Translations under genes and position numbers: made by a program
The notes under the pieces: model-generated
What the model saw: only the letters and a program-made list of their open reading frames with translations
Told to the model about the DNA's origin: nothing
The model's database searches: none
Shown: positions 43,424-54,406 of the stretch, one piece after another
How the letters are laid out: every line of letters begins with the position of its first letter
Numbering within the stretch: position 1 is the first letter of the stretch
Source of the DNA: Microbacterium hydrocarbonoxydans
Lineage (GTDB): Bacteria; Actinomycetota; Actinomycetes; Actinomycetales; Microbacteriaceae
NCBI RefSeq assembly: GCF_011752045.1
Contig: NZ_JAAKXW010000001.1
Span: forward strand, 248,001 to 312,000
Direction: 5' to 3'
DNA: 64,000 nt

Positions 43424-44659
43424 TCAGTCGTCGACGCTCGCGATGGCCACGACGGCGTTGTGCCCGCCGAAGCCGAAGGAGTTGCTGATCGCGAGCTGGG
43501 GACCGTCGCCGAGCGGCTGCGGGTCGCCGGAGACGAGCAGCGGGATCTCGGGATCCTGCGTCGTGAGGTTGATCGTCGGCGGCGCGATGCGGTTCTTCAC
43601 GGCGAGCACGGCGAAGATGGCCTCGAGCGCTCCGGTGCCGCCGAGCAGGTGGCCCGTCGACGCCTTCGTGGCGGAGACCGGGATCTCGTGCACGCGGTCG
43701 CCGATGACCTCCTTCAGCGCCGCGTACTCGTTCGGGTCGCCGACCGGGGTCGACGTCGCGTGCGCGTTCACGTGGGTGATGTCGTCGGGCGTGCGGCCGG
43801 CGGCCTCGAGCGCCAGCTTCACCGCCCGGGCGGCGCCCTCCGGCGCGTTGGCGGTGATGTGATACGCGTCGGCCGTCACGCCGCCGCCCACCAGCTCGGC
43901 GTAGATCTTGGCGCCGCGGGCCTTCGCGTGCTCCTCGGTCTCGAGGATGAGCACGGCCGCGCCCTCGCCCATCACGAATCCGTCGCGGTCGGCGGAGTAC
44001 GGACGCGAGGCGTGCGCGGGGTCGTCGTTGCGGCGCGAGAGCGCCTGCATCGAGGCGAAGGACGCGATGGTGATCGGGTGGATCGCCGACTCGGTGCCGC
44101 CGGCGATGACGACATCGGCGAGACCGGCCTGGAGGTGCTCATAGGCGTTGACCAGCGACTCGGTGCTGGAGGCGCAGGCGGAGGCCACGGTGCGGGCGAA
44201 CGCACGAGCCTCGAAGTGGAGGGAGAGGTTGCCGGCAGCGGAGTTCGGCATCAGCATGGGCACCGTCATCGGCATGACCCGACGGGGGCCCTTCTCGCGC
44301 AGCGTGTCCCAGGCGTCGAGCAGCGTCCAGACGCCGCCGATCCCGGTCGCGAAGTCGACACCGAGACGCTCGGGGTCGACATCGGGGGAACCGGCGTCCT
44401 CCCAGGCCTCCATCGCCGCGATCAGGGCGAACTGCGACGACGGGTCGAGGCGCTTGGCCACGGGACGGGCGAGGACCTCCTCAGGACGGACGATCGCCTC
44501 GGCGGCGAACGTCACGGGGAGCTCCAGCTCGGCCACCCAGTCGTGCTCGAGCGTTCGGCCTCCGGACATTCCGGCGAGCAGGTTGGTCCAGTTCTCCGGA
44601 GCCGTGCCGCCGATGGCGGAGGTGGCACCGATGCCGGTGACGACGATGCGCTTGGTCAT
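43424..44659 (-). CDS. fabF: 3-oxoacyl-ACP synthase II (KAS II)
   Basis: A 411-residue condensing enzyme that extends acyl-ACP with malonyl-ACP. The Cys-His-His triad is visible: Cys162 in ASACASS, His in NAHATSTPVGD near 304 and His in GHLLGGTGA near 338, with the C-terminal NSFGFGGHN. It is the last gene of the fabD-fabH-acpP-fabF cluster. Its start codon lies 93 nt after acpP, separated by a strong hairpin, so its level may be set apart from acpP. Confidence 0.96.
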   Translation of the reverse strand: MTKRIVVTGIGATSAIGGTAPENWTNLLAGMSGGRTLEHDWVAELELPVTFAAEAIVRPEEVLARPVAKRLDPSSQFALIAAMEAWEDAGSPDVDPERLGVDFATGIGGVWTLLDAWDTLREKGPRRVMPMTVPMLMPNSAAGNLSLHFEARAFARTVASACASSTESLVNAYEHLQAGLADVVIAGGTESAIHPITIASFASMQALSRRNDDPAHASRPYSADRDGFVMGEGAAVLILETEEHAKARGAKIYAELVGGGVTADAYHITANAPEGAARAVKLALEAAGRTPDDITHVNAHATSTPVGDPNEYAALKEVIGDRVHEIPVSATKASTGHLLGGTGALEAIFAVLAVKNRIAPPTINLTTQDPEIPLLVSGDPQPLGDGPQLAISNSFGFGGHNAVVAIASVDD

Positions 44660-44708
44660 GTGTGGTTCCTTGTCGAACGGTTCTCGTACGAATGGTGGGC
44701 AGAGCAGA

Positions 44709-44744
44709 GGATGCCACGCCCCGCGGGTGGCGGGGGTGGCATCC
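44709..44744 (-). other. intercistronic hairpin between acpP and fabF
   Basis: GGATGCCACGCCCCGC (44709-44724) pairs with GCGGGGGTGGCATCC (44730-44744) with one bulge and a loop of about 5 nt. On the minus-strand transcript it follows the acpP stop and precedes fabF by about 50 nt. There is no U-run, so partial termination or 3'-end protection of acpP mRNA is more likely than full termination. Confidence 0.75.
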
Positions 44745-44752
44745 CGCGCGGA

Positions 44753-45001
44753 TTACTCCTGGCCTGCGACGATGAAGCTGACGGCGTCGCCGACGGTCTT
44801 CAGGTTCTTGACCTCGTCGTCGGGGATGGTGACGCCGAACTTCTCCTCGGCGTTGACGACGATCGTCATCATCGAGATCGAGTCGATGTCGAGGTCGTCG
44901 GTGAACGACTTCTCGAGCGCCACCTCGTCGGCCGAGATGCCGGTCTCGTCAGTGATCAGCTCTGCGAGGCCGGCGAGGACCTCATCGTTGGTGAAAGCCA
45001 T
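44753..45001 (-). CDS. acpP: acyl carrier protein
   Basis: An 82-residue acidic four-helix protein. The 4'-phosphopantetheine attachment serine is Ser41 in the DIDSIS motif, where Ile replaces the usual Leu after Ser. It carries growing acyl chains between FabD, FabH, FabG and FabF. GGAAGA lies upstream of the ATG. A hairpin follows the stop codon, consistent with the need for much more ACP than enzyme. Confidence 0.96.
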   Translation of the reverse strand: MAFTNDEVLAGLAELITDETGISADEVALEKSFTDDLDIDSISMMTIVVNAEEKFGVTIPDDEVKNLKTVGDAVSFIVAGQE

Positions 45002-45069
45002 GTGGTCTTCCTCTTTCTTGCGGGTTGTTTTCGGAACCGTGGAACAGTCTAGGGAACGTCAGGTCCATC

Positions 45070-46071
45070 TCACGGGAGGACGACGACCTGGGCGGCGAAC
45101 ACGAGGCCCGCGCCGAAGCCGATCTGCAGGGCGAGTCCGCCCGAGAGCTCGGGGTGCTCCTCCATCAGCCGGTGGCTGGCGAGCGGGATCGACGCGGCCG
45201 AGGTGTTCCCCGTGGTCTCGATGTCGCGGGCGATCACCGTGGTCTCGGGGAGCTTCAGCTGCTTGGCGAACTCGTCGATGATGCGCATGTTCGCCTGGTG
45301 CGGGATGAACGCGGCGAGGTCGGACGCCTCGATGCCCGCCTTGTCCAGCGCCTCGCGGGCGACCTTGGCCATCTCCCAGACGGCCCAGCGGAACACGGTC
45401 GGTCCCTCCTGGCGGAGCGTCGGCCACGGCACCTCGCCGTCGCGGAATTCGGTGAGGGTGTGGTTCATGCCGACGGCATCCGCCTTCGAGCCGTCGGATC
45501 CCCAGACCGCCGGGGCGATGCCCGGGGTCTCGCTGGGGCCGATGAGGGCGGCGCCCGCGCCGTCGCCGAGCAGGAACGAGATGCTGCGGTCGGTGGGGTC
45601 GACGATGTCGGAGAGCTTCTCCGTGCCGATGACGAGCGCGTAGCGGGCGGCTCCGGCCTTGATCAGCGCGTCGGCCTGGGCGACGGCGTAGGCGTAGCCG
45701 GCGCAGGCGGCGTTGATGTCGTAGGCCGCGGCCGGGTTGGCGCCGACGCGGTCGGCGACGATCGCGGAGATCGACGGGGTCTGCTTCGGGTTGCTGATCG
45801 TGGCGACGATCACGAGGTCGACCTGGTCGGCCGGGACGCCGGCCTTCTCGATCGCCTCGGCGGCGGCATCCGTCGCCAGGTCGATGGCGTCGGTCTCCTT
45901 GTCGGCGCGGACGCGCGTGACGATCCCGGTGCGCTGCCGGATCCACTCGTCGCTGGAGTCGATCGGGCCGATGAGGTCCTCGTTCGGGACGGCGTTCTCG
46001 CCTCGGGCGGCGCCGTACGAGTAGATGCGCGTGTACGCGGGACCGGTGAGCTGGGTCAGGGTGGCGCTCAT
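45070..46071 (-). CDS. fabH: 3-oxoacyl-ACP synthase III (KAS III)
   Basis: A 333-residue initiating condensing enzyme that joins an acyl-CoA primer to malonyl-ACP. Catalytic residues are Cys123 in NAACAGYAYA, His in IPHQANMRI near 258 and Asn in ETTGNTSAASIP near 288. Actinobacterial FabH usually prefers branched primers; specificity cannot be read here. The ATG overlaps the fabD stop (ATGA). Confidence 0.96.
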   Translation of the reverse strand: MSATLTQLTGPAYTRIYSYGAARGENAVPNEDLIGPIDSSDEWIRQRTGIVTRVRADKETDAIDLATDAAAEAIEKAGVPADQVDLVIVATISNPKQTPSISAIVADRVGANPAAAYDINAACAGYAYAVAQADALIKAGAARYALVIGTEKLSDIVDPTDRSISFLLGDGAGAALIGPSETPGIAPAVWGSDGSKADAVGMNHTLTEFRDGEVPWPTLRQEGPTVFRWAVWEMAKVAREALDKAGIEASDLAAFIPHQANMRIIDEFAKQLKLPETTVIARDIETTGNTSAASIPLASHRLMEEHPELSGGLALQIGFGAGLVFAAQVVVLP

Positions 46072-46988
46072 GCGGCTTCTCCGTTCAGCAGCGCGACCGC
46101 TGCGTCGAGGTCTTCGGGTGTCTTGACGGCGACGGTGGGCACGCCGCGCAGTCCGCGCTTGGCCAGGCCGGTGAGTGCGCCTGCCGGTGCGAGCTCGATG
46201 AGCCCGGTGATGCCCTGCTCCGCGAAGGAGGCCATGCAGAGGTCCCAGCGCACCGGGGAGGACACCTGATCGACGAGGTAGCTCAGCGCGGTCGCTCCGT
46301 CGGAGACGACCGAGCCGTCGCGGTTGGTCCACAGCGTGAGGTCGGGGTCGGCGGGCGTCACGGTCGACACGGCGTCACGGAGAGCCGCGACGGCGGAGGC
46401 CATGTACCCGGTGTGGAAGGCGCCGGCGACCTGCAGCGGGATGACGCGCGTGCCCTTCACCGGCTCCGCGGCCAGCGCCGCGAGGGCGGGGAGAGCGCCT
46501 GCGACGACGAGCTGGCCGCCGCCGTTGTAGTTCGCGGGGGAGAGGTCGAGCTCGGCGAGGCGGGCGAGCACGGCCTCCTCGTCACCGCCCAGGACGGCGC
46601 TCATGCCGGTGGGAGTCTGCGCGGCGGCGTCCGCCATGGCGCGTCCGCGGATGCCGACGAGGCGCATGCCCGTCTCGGCATCGATCACGGAGCTCGCCAC
46701 GAGTGCGGCGATCTCTCCGACGGAGTGACCGGCGACGCCGTCCGCCCGGCGACCGGCGCGCGATGTCAGCGCGTCGGCGGCGATCAGGGAGGCGGCCACG
46801 ATCAGCGGCTGCGCGATCCGGGTGTCGCGGATCGTGTCGGCATCCGACACCGTCCCGTGCTCGTGGAGGTCGACCTGCGCGGCCTCGGAGTAGTCGGCGA
46901 GCCGATCGGCCACGCCGTCCAGCTCGAGCCAGGGGGAGAGGAAACCGGGGGTCTGCGAGCCCTGTCCAGGGCAGACGACGACAATCAC
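46068..46988 (-). CDS. fabD: malonyl-CoA:ACP transacylase
   Basis: A 306-residue acyltransferase that loads malonate onto ACP. PGQGSQ (8-13), the nucleophile GHSVGE with Ser89, and GAFHTGYM with the catalytic His near 198 are present. The start is GTG at 46988. An in-phase ATG is absent, and the ATG four bases upstream is out of frame. It is first in the fab operon, 101 bp after the regulator gene, with an inverted repeat between them that may be the regulator site. Confidence 0.95.
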   Translation of the reverse strand: MIVVVCPGQGSQTPGFLSPWLELDGVADRLADYSEAAQVDLHEHGTVSDADTIRDTRIAQPLIVAASLIAADALTSRAGRRADGVAGHSVGEIAALVASSVIDAETGMRLVGIRGRAMADAAAQTPTGMSAVLGGDEEAVLARLAELDLSPANYNGGGQLVVAGALPALAALAAEPVKGTRVIPLQVAGAFHTGYMASAVAALRDAVSTVTPADPDLTLWTNRDGSVVSDGATALSYLVDQVSSPVRWDLCMASFAEQGITGLIELAPAGALTGLAKRGLRGVPTVAVKTPEDLDAAVALLNGEAA

Positions 46989-47034
46989 ATCACCCAGTCT
47001 GCCAACGATCGGGGTCGAGCGGTGGATGAACCAT

Positions 47035-47059
47035 CACAAGATTGCGAAAAACCCTTGTG
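47035..47059. promoter_or_regulatory. inverted repeat in the fasR-fabD gap
   Basis: CACAAG (47035-47040) and CTTGTG (47054-47059) are exact inverse copies 13 bp apart in the 101-bp gap upstream of fabD, in an A-rich patch unusual for this genome. It is a candidate binding site for the PucR-type regulator encoded just upstream. Confidence 0.45.
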
Positions 47060-47089
47060 CATGGCGTACAGCCGTTCCGGCCGAGGCGT

Positions 47090-48310
47090 TCAGCGCGGCG
47101 GACGACGGAGGGGCGGACGGCGGCGCACCTGGTCGGCGGCGCCGATCGAGCCGAGGATGAGGGCGGTCTGCAGGATGAGCGCCTCGCGCGGACCCGTGGC
47201 GTCCCAGCCGATGACCTCGCTGACGCGCTTGAGCCGGTAGCGCACCGTGTTCGGATGCACGAACAGCTCGCGGGCCGTCGCCTCGAGCGAGCGCCCGTTG
47301 TCGAGGTAGCTCCACAGCGTGGTGACGAGATCCGTGGAATGCGACTGCAGCGGCCGGTAGATGCGCTCGATGAGAGTCTGCTTCGCGAGCGGATCGCCGG
47401 CCAGTGCGCGCTCGGGGAGCAGATCGTCGGCTTCGACCGGCCGCGGTGCGCTGCGCCAGGCCCTGGCGACCGCGAAGCCGGCGAGGGCGGCGCGGGCGCT
47501 CTGGCTGGCGTCGACGAGTGCGGCGACCGCAGGGCCGAGCACAACGTAGCCGGGGCCGAAGGAGGGCTCGAGCCGTGTGGCGATCTCCTGGAAGCCCAGC
47601 TCCTCGTCCTCTCCGTCCTGCCCGGCGATGCGCGCCCGGCCGAGCACGAGCACGAGCCGAGAGCCCTGGACGCCGATGAGCACGTCGACGGCGAGCTTGC
47701 GGGCCGTGCGGCGCACCTGATCGACGTCGAACTGCGGAGGCGTCGTGCCGACGAGCACGGCGACCTCGCCATGCCCGTGCCAGCCGAGCGCTGCGATGCG
47801 GCTGGGCAGCTCCTCGTCGGCTTCGCCGGTGAGGATCGAGTCCACGACCAGAGCCTCGAGACGGGCGTCCCAGAGACCGCGTGCCTCGGCTGCACGTGCG
47901 TACACGTCGGCCGCCGCGAAAGCCACGTCGCGGGAGTACAGCAGGATCGCCTCACGCAGGTGCTCGCCCTTGCCGGCGACGCGCTCCTCGGTGACCTCGA
48001 CGGTCACGCGGATGAGCTGCAGGGTCTGCTGCAGGCTGACGCTGCGCAGCAGCTCGCGCGGAGCCGCCGCGAAGATGTCCGCCGCGATCCACGGCGTCGA
48101 AGACGGGTCGTCGTACCACTGGATGAACGAGGTGATGCCGGCCTGGGCCACCAGCCCGACCGCGGAGCGGCGGGCCGGTGGCATGTCGGCGTACCAGGGG
48201 AGGGTGTCCTCCAGCCGCTTGATCGTCACCGAGGCGATGTCACCGGAGATCCGGCGCAGCCAGGTGAGGGTCGCGGCCTTGTCCATACCGCGCGGGGACG
48301 AATCCGTCAC
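47090..48310 (-). CDS. fasR: PucR-type transcriptional regulator of fatty-acid synthesis (FasR-like)
   Basis: A 406-residue protein with a GGDEF-like middle region (about 165-290) and a C-terminal HTH_30 domain (about 335-395, ELFVHPNTVRYRLKRVSEVIG), as in CdaR/PucR regulators. It sits between aceE and fabD in the order seen in mycobacteria (Rv2241-Rv2242-Rv2243); the Streptomyces homologue FasR activates the fab operon. I therefore infer activation of fabDHF-acpP. The GTG at 48310 lies 7 nt after the aceE stop; an in-frame ATG at 48286 is the alternative. The C-terminus is an Arg/Pro tail. Confidence 0.88.
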   Translation of the reverse strand: MTDSSPRGMDKAATLTWLRRISGDIASVTIKRLEDTLPWYADMPPARRSAVGLVAQAGITSFIQWYDDPSSTPWIAADIFAAAPRELLRSVSLQQTLQLIRVTVEVTEERVAGKGEHLREAILLYSRDVAFAAADVYARAAEARGLWDARLEALVVDSILTGEADEELPSRIAALGWHGHGEVAVLVGTTPPQFDVDQVRRTARKLAVDVLIGVQGSRLVLVLGRARIAGQDGEDEELGFQEIATRLEPSFGPGYVVLGPAVAALVDASQSARAALAGFAVARAWRSAPRPVEADDLLPERALAGDPLAKQTLIERIYRPLQSHSTDLVTTLWSYLDNGRSLEATARELFVHPNTVRYRLKRVSEVIGWDATGPREALILQTALILGSIGAADQVRRRPPLRRPPR

Positions 48311-48317
48311 CGGCGAC

Positions 48318-51044
<2,727 letters not shown>

Positions 51045-51376
51045 GGGGGGAACCTTTCATCGAGCTGGCGGGTCTCGCCAAGAAACGGGGTGCGGCACGG
51101 GCAGCCTTGTCGGTAGTGCACAACGCGCGCTGATGTTTACCTTAGCCCCGATCCCGGCGAGCCGGATGCGCGGAGTCGTCCTGTCACATCCTCCGCGGCG
51201 CCGGTGTCTCCGTGTCAAAGCCGACACGTCCGCCCGCTGCGTCGTGGGCGGATTCGCGAAGCCGCAGGGCGCCTTCCAAGCGGCAGCCACCGCGATCGAC
51301 GGCCAGCCCGGCATCCGGTTCGAGGTCGACGAGGAGGTGCCGCTGGTGCGCTGAGCATCCGGTGGTTCTCCAGGGG
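51045..51376. other. 332-bp region upstream of aceE with a coding-like stretch
   Basis: This gap between aceE and tRNA-Val holds the aceE leader and no certain gene. On the plus strand, 51244-51354 (GTG to TGA, 36 codons) has third-position GC of about 33/36 and reads as a credible protein end, VGGFAKPQGAFQAAA followed by IDGQPGIRFEVDEEVPLVR. No good ribosome-binding site precedes it. It could be a very small gene or a remnant. I see no repeat or terminator of note. Confidence 0.35.
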
Positions 51377-51449
51377 TGGGCCCTGCCGGGATCGAACCGA
51401 CGACCTACGGTGTGTAAAACCGTTGCTCTACCAGCTGAGCTAAAGGCCC
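51377..51449 (-). tRNA. tRNA-Val (anticodon UAC)
   Basis: A 73-nt cloverleaf on the minus strand. The acceptor GGGCCTT pairs with AGGGCCC (one G-U), the D arm is GCTC AGCTGGTA GAGC, the anticodon stem ACGGT/ACCGT holds loop TTTACAC (anticodon TAC, Val), and the T arm is GTCGG TTCGATC CCGGC. The CCA end is not encoded. Plus-strand open frames across it that read CRDRTDDL-like peptides are the usual tRNA artefact. Confidence 0.96.
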
Positions 51450-51520
51450 TTCCGATCCATCCTAGACGCGACGTGCGGGGTCCCGTGGTGATCGCCGCCT
51501 CGCGCGCTTAGGCTCGGCTC

Positions 51521-52078
51521 ATGGGACTCCTGACCTTCAGCATCAACGTCACGCTGGACGGATGCGTCGATCACCGCGAGGGCATCGCCGACGACGAGAC
51601 GCACGCCTACTTCACCGCCCTGATGGACGACGCCGGCGCGATGCTCTGGGGGCGCGTCACCTACGAGATGATGGAGGACGCCTGGCCGGCCGTCGCCCGC
51701 GGCGACGAGGATGCCCCGGCCGCGATGCGCGAATGGGCGGTCAAGCTCGAGGCCAAGCCGAAGTACGTCGTCTCGACGACACGCGAGGACTTCCCGTGGA
51801 GCAACAGCCACCACCTCGGCGGCGACCTGCGGACGGCCGTGCAGGGGCTCAAGGACGCGACGCCGGGCGGCGTGCTCCTCGGCAGCGGGATGCTGGCGAC
51901 GGAACTGGATCGGCTGGGGCTGATCGACGAGTACCGGTTCCTCGTCCACCCCCGGATCGCCGGACACGGTCCGAAGCTCCACCAGGGCGGGCTGCCCGGC
52001 ACGCGACGTCTCGAGCTGGTGTCGTCGGAGCCGCTGCGCTGCGGCGCGGTGGCCGTGCACTACCGGCGTGCGGCCTGA
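51521..52078 (+). CDS. dihydrofolate reductase-family protein (RibD C-terminal-like)
   Basis: A 185-residue protein with the DHFR/RibD_C layout: FSINVTLDGCVDH at the start, LWGRVTYEMM (about 41-50), YVVSTTRED, then GGVLLGSGMLATELDRLGLIDEYRFLVHP (about 115-145). These stand-alone proteins are usually not folate DHFR; their substrate is unknown. TAGGCT at 51509-51514 lies 6 nt before the ATG, so the mRNA is probably leaderless. Confidence 0.87.
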   Translation: MGLLTFSINVTLDGCVDHREGIADDETHAYFTALMDDAGAMLWGRVTYEMMEDAWPAVARGDEDAPAAMREWAVKLEAKPKYVVSTTREDFPWSNSHHLGGDLRTAVQGLKDATPGGVLLGSGMLATELDRLGLIDEYRFLVHPRIAGHGPKLHQGGLPGTRRLELVSSEPLRCGAVAVHYRRAA

Positions 52079-52106
52079 GCCGGCGACAGACGAGATCGGA
52101 GACCGC

Positions 52107-52997
52107 GTGAGACGTCGCGTCGTGATCAGCGGGGCCTCGGGCCTGATCGGCACCGCCCTCGCGGCGTCGCTGCGGCAGGACGGCATCGAGGTGACGACCC
52201 TGGTCCGTCGTCCGCCGGAGGCTCCGGGAGAGATCGCATGGTCGCCGGGGGAGCAGGAGCTCGACCCGCAGGACCTGGCCGGCGCGGACGCCGTCGTCGC
52301 GCTCGGCGGCGCCAGCGTCGGGCGGATGCCGTGGACGCCGCGGTATCGGCGGGAACTCGTCGCCTCCCGGGTGCGTGCCACGCGGGCGATCGCGACCGCG
52401 CTGATCGCGCTCGGAGACGACGCGCCCGTGTTCGCCTCGGCCTCGGCGGTGGGATTCTACGGATCAGCGCCCGGAGCGGTGCTCACCGAGGATGCGCCGG
52501 CGGGGGAGACCTTCCTCGCGCGGTTGTGCGTCCGGTGGGAGGATGAGGCGCGCCGGGCCGGCGATCGCACGCGCGTCGCCCTGTTCCGCACAGCGCCGGT
52601 GATCCACCGGCGCGGGGTGCTGCGGCCGCTCGTCCAGCTCACCCGGTTCGGCGTCGCCGGCCCGATCGGCCACGGGAACCAGATCTGGCCGTGGATATCC
52701 CTGGACGACGAGGTGCGGGCGATCCGGCACGTCATCGACGTGGGGCTCGAGGGCCCGGTGAACCTCGCGGGTCCGGCACCCGCATCGGCGAACGACATCG
52801 GCCGTGCGCTGGCCGCGAGGATGCACCGCCCGTTCTGGCTGCCCGCTCCCGCCTGGGCCATGCGCCTGGCACTGAGCCGCGCGGCCACCGACTCGCTGCT
52901 GGTCTCCGACGCGGACGTGCGCCCCGCCGCTCTCGAGGGCAGCGGTTTCGCGTTCACGCACCGCACCGCCGAGGAGGCGGTCGCCGCCGCCCTGTGA
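52107..52997 (+). CDS. TIGR01777-family NAD(P)-dependent epimerase (SulA/YfcH-like)
   Basis: A 296-residue extended-SDR protein. The cofactor motif is SGASGLIG (8-15), with the family hallmark SASAVGFYG (about 112-120), WISLDDEVRAI and a C-terminal DUF1731-like segment (RPAALEGSGFAF). It may act in cell-division inhibition or sugar epimerisation; the role is not established. The GTG at 52107 has GGAGA 5-6 nt upstream and gives the family N-terminus; an earlier GTG at 52068 would overlap the preceding gene by 11 bp. Confidence 0.87.
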   Translation: MRRRVVISGASGLIGTALAASLRQDGIEVTTLVRRPPEAPGEIAWSPGEQELDPQDLAGADAVVALGGASVGRMPWTPRYRRELVASRVRATRAIATALIALGDDAPVFASASAVGFYGSAPGAVLTEDAPAGETFLARLCVRWEDEARRAGDRTRVALFRTAPVIHRRGVLRPLVQLTRFGVAGPIGHGNQIWPWISLDDEVRAIRHVIDVGLEGPVNLAGPAPASANDIGRALAARMHRPFWLPAPAWAMRLALSRAATDSLLVSDADVRPAALEGSGFAFTHRTAEEAVAAAL

Positions 52998-53012
52998 GCC
53001 GGGCGGCTGACC

Positions 53013-53402
53013 TCAGACGAGCTTCTCGAAGACCAGGGTCGCCTGGATGCGGTCGCCGCCGCCGAAGCCCGTGCTCCCGGACGACGCCGTCGTGATCGTG
53101 TGTAGCCGGTAGCCGAGCGCCGCCTGGGCGTTGATGGCGCGCTCGAGCTCGGTGAGGTTGCCCGAGCCGGAGCCGAAGAACTTCTCCTTGAGGACGACCT
53201 GCAGCACGACATAGCTCATGCCCGGCGCCGCAGGGCGGGGCTGCGCCCCGGCGACGGCATCCGCCTGCGCCCGCTCGATGATCCCGCCGATCCCGGGCTG
53301 AGGCGCCGCGGGCGGCTGCACGTTCTCGGTCCAGTTCTGTCCGTCCCACCACCGCTGGGTCCCGGTGCCGTCGTCGTACCAGCCCGCCTGCGTCTCCGCC
53401 AT
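53013..53402 (-). CDS. DUF2510 (SHOCT-like Trp motif) protein with DUF4177-like C-terminus
   Basis: A 129-residue protein. The N-terminal DUF2510 motif GWYDDGTGTQRWWDGQNWT (about 7-25) is followed by a Pro/Ala linker and a C-terminal domain (about 62-129) resembling DUF4177, with VLKEKFFG and LTELERAINAQAALGYRLH. No enzyme motif is present. The ATG at 53402 has GAGG five nt upstream and is better than the in-frame ATG at 53420. It is convergent with the epimerase gene, 15 bp away. Confidence 0.82.
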   Translation of the reverse strand: MAETQAGWYDDGTGTQRWWDGQNWTENVQPPAAPQPGIGGIIERAQADAVAGAQPRPAAPGMSYVVLQVVLKEKFFGSGSGNLTELERAINAQAALGYRLHTITTASSGSTGFGGGDRIQATLVFEKLV

Positions 53403-53474
53403 GCTCGCCTCATCTCGCATCGGATGCCGGGGCGTCCTCGCCCCGAGTCGATCGATCCTATTGCGCGGCCGCCG

Positions 53475-54386
53475 TCAGCGCAGCCGCGGCACCCAGCAGG
53501 GCACCGAGGTCCGGTACTCCTCGAACTCGGCCCCGAACCTCGCCGCGAGGTCGGCCTCCTCCTGAGGTCTGACGAGGGTGTTCCAGATCAGCGAGCCGCA
53601 CAGCGCATAGGCGATGACCAGCCAGGATCCGAGCGCGAGTCCGACGGCGACTCCCTGGGCGATGCCCGCCACCGCCATGGGATTGCGCACGAACCGGTAC
53701 GGACCCGTGATCACGAGGCGCCGCGCCATGTGCGAGGGCAGCGGGGTGCCCTCTCCGACGACGAGCATGGAGACGGCGGACCAGATGCCGAGAGCCCCGG
53801 TCACGACGAACAGCGCTCCGCCGACGATGCGGACGGCGACCGGGAACGGGATGCTCAGCAGCCACCGGGACTCGAGCGCCGCGATCGCGGCGGGGAGGAC
53901 GCCGAGGAACAGCACCCAGAACAGCACCATCTGCCGCACGATCCGCGCCGCGAGCCGCGTTCGTCCCTCGGCTGCGGCCGACCGGAACGCGAACGGGCCG
54001 GTGACGATCCATTCGACCGGCGCACGTCCGCACACCACGACGATCCCTGCCACGAGCGACGCGCCTGCGGCCGCGGTCATGAGCAGCGCGCCCCAGCCGG
54101 CCGATCCGGTCAGCGTCGCATAGACGATCATCCCCGCGGCCACCAGCGTCGCCCATCCGGCTGCGACCCCTGCCGCCCAGCGGACGCCCGATGCGACGAG
54201 TGCCGAGGAGACGAGGAACAGCGGCACATCGGCCGCCGCGATCGGCAGCACGGGCAGCTCCCCGAGCGTCGCGACCCGCACGGCGTCCGAGGCGAACACG
54301 CCGATCCACCAGGCGGCGCCGGCGAGCGACTGCGCGGCGAAGTACGCCCGTGCGGTCGCCGGCGTGATCGGCAGGCCCGCGAGCAC
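53475..54386 (-). CDS. membrane methyltransferase of the isoprenylcysteine carboxyl methyltransferase (ICMT/PEMT) family
   Basis: A 303-residue protein with seven or eight hydrophobic helices. The C-terminal third has the ICMT/PEMT-like SAM-binding segment VITGPYRFVRNPMAVAGI (about 229-246) followed by EEADLAARFGAEFEEYR, typical of this family. The substrate is unknown; bacterial members may methylate lipids or peptides. The GTG at 54386 lies 20 nt after the aldo/keto reductase stop, so the two are likely co-transcribed. Confidence 0.82.
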   Translation of the reverse strand: MLAGLPITPATARAYFAAQSLAGAAWWIGVFASDAVRVATLGELPVLPIAAADVPLFLVSSALVASGVRWAAGVAAGWATLVAAGMIVYATLTGSAGWGALLMTAAAGASLVAGIVVVCGRAPVEWIVTGPFAFRSAAAEGRTRLAARIVRQMVLFWVLFLGVLPAAIAALESRWLLSIPFPVAVRIVGGALFVVTGALGIWSAVSMLVVGEGTPLPSHMARRLVITGPYRFVRNPMAVAGIAQGVAVGLALGSWLVIAYALCGSLIWNTLVRPQEEADLAARFGAEFEEYRTSVPCWVPRLR

Positions 54387-54406
54387 GGGCGCCGTCTGGA
54401 GTGCGA

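Noticed and set aside
51045..51376. An integrated element at tRNA-Val
   Set aside because: There is no integrase, no direct repeat of the tRNA 3' end in the window, and flanking genes are ordinary core genes.
51204..51443. A short plus-strand frame ending in CRDRTDDLRCVKPLLYQLS
   Set aside because: That ending is the familiar artefact of translating across a tRNA gene on the opposite strand.
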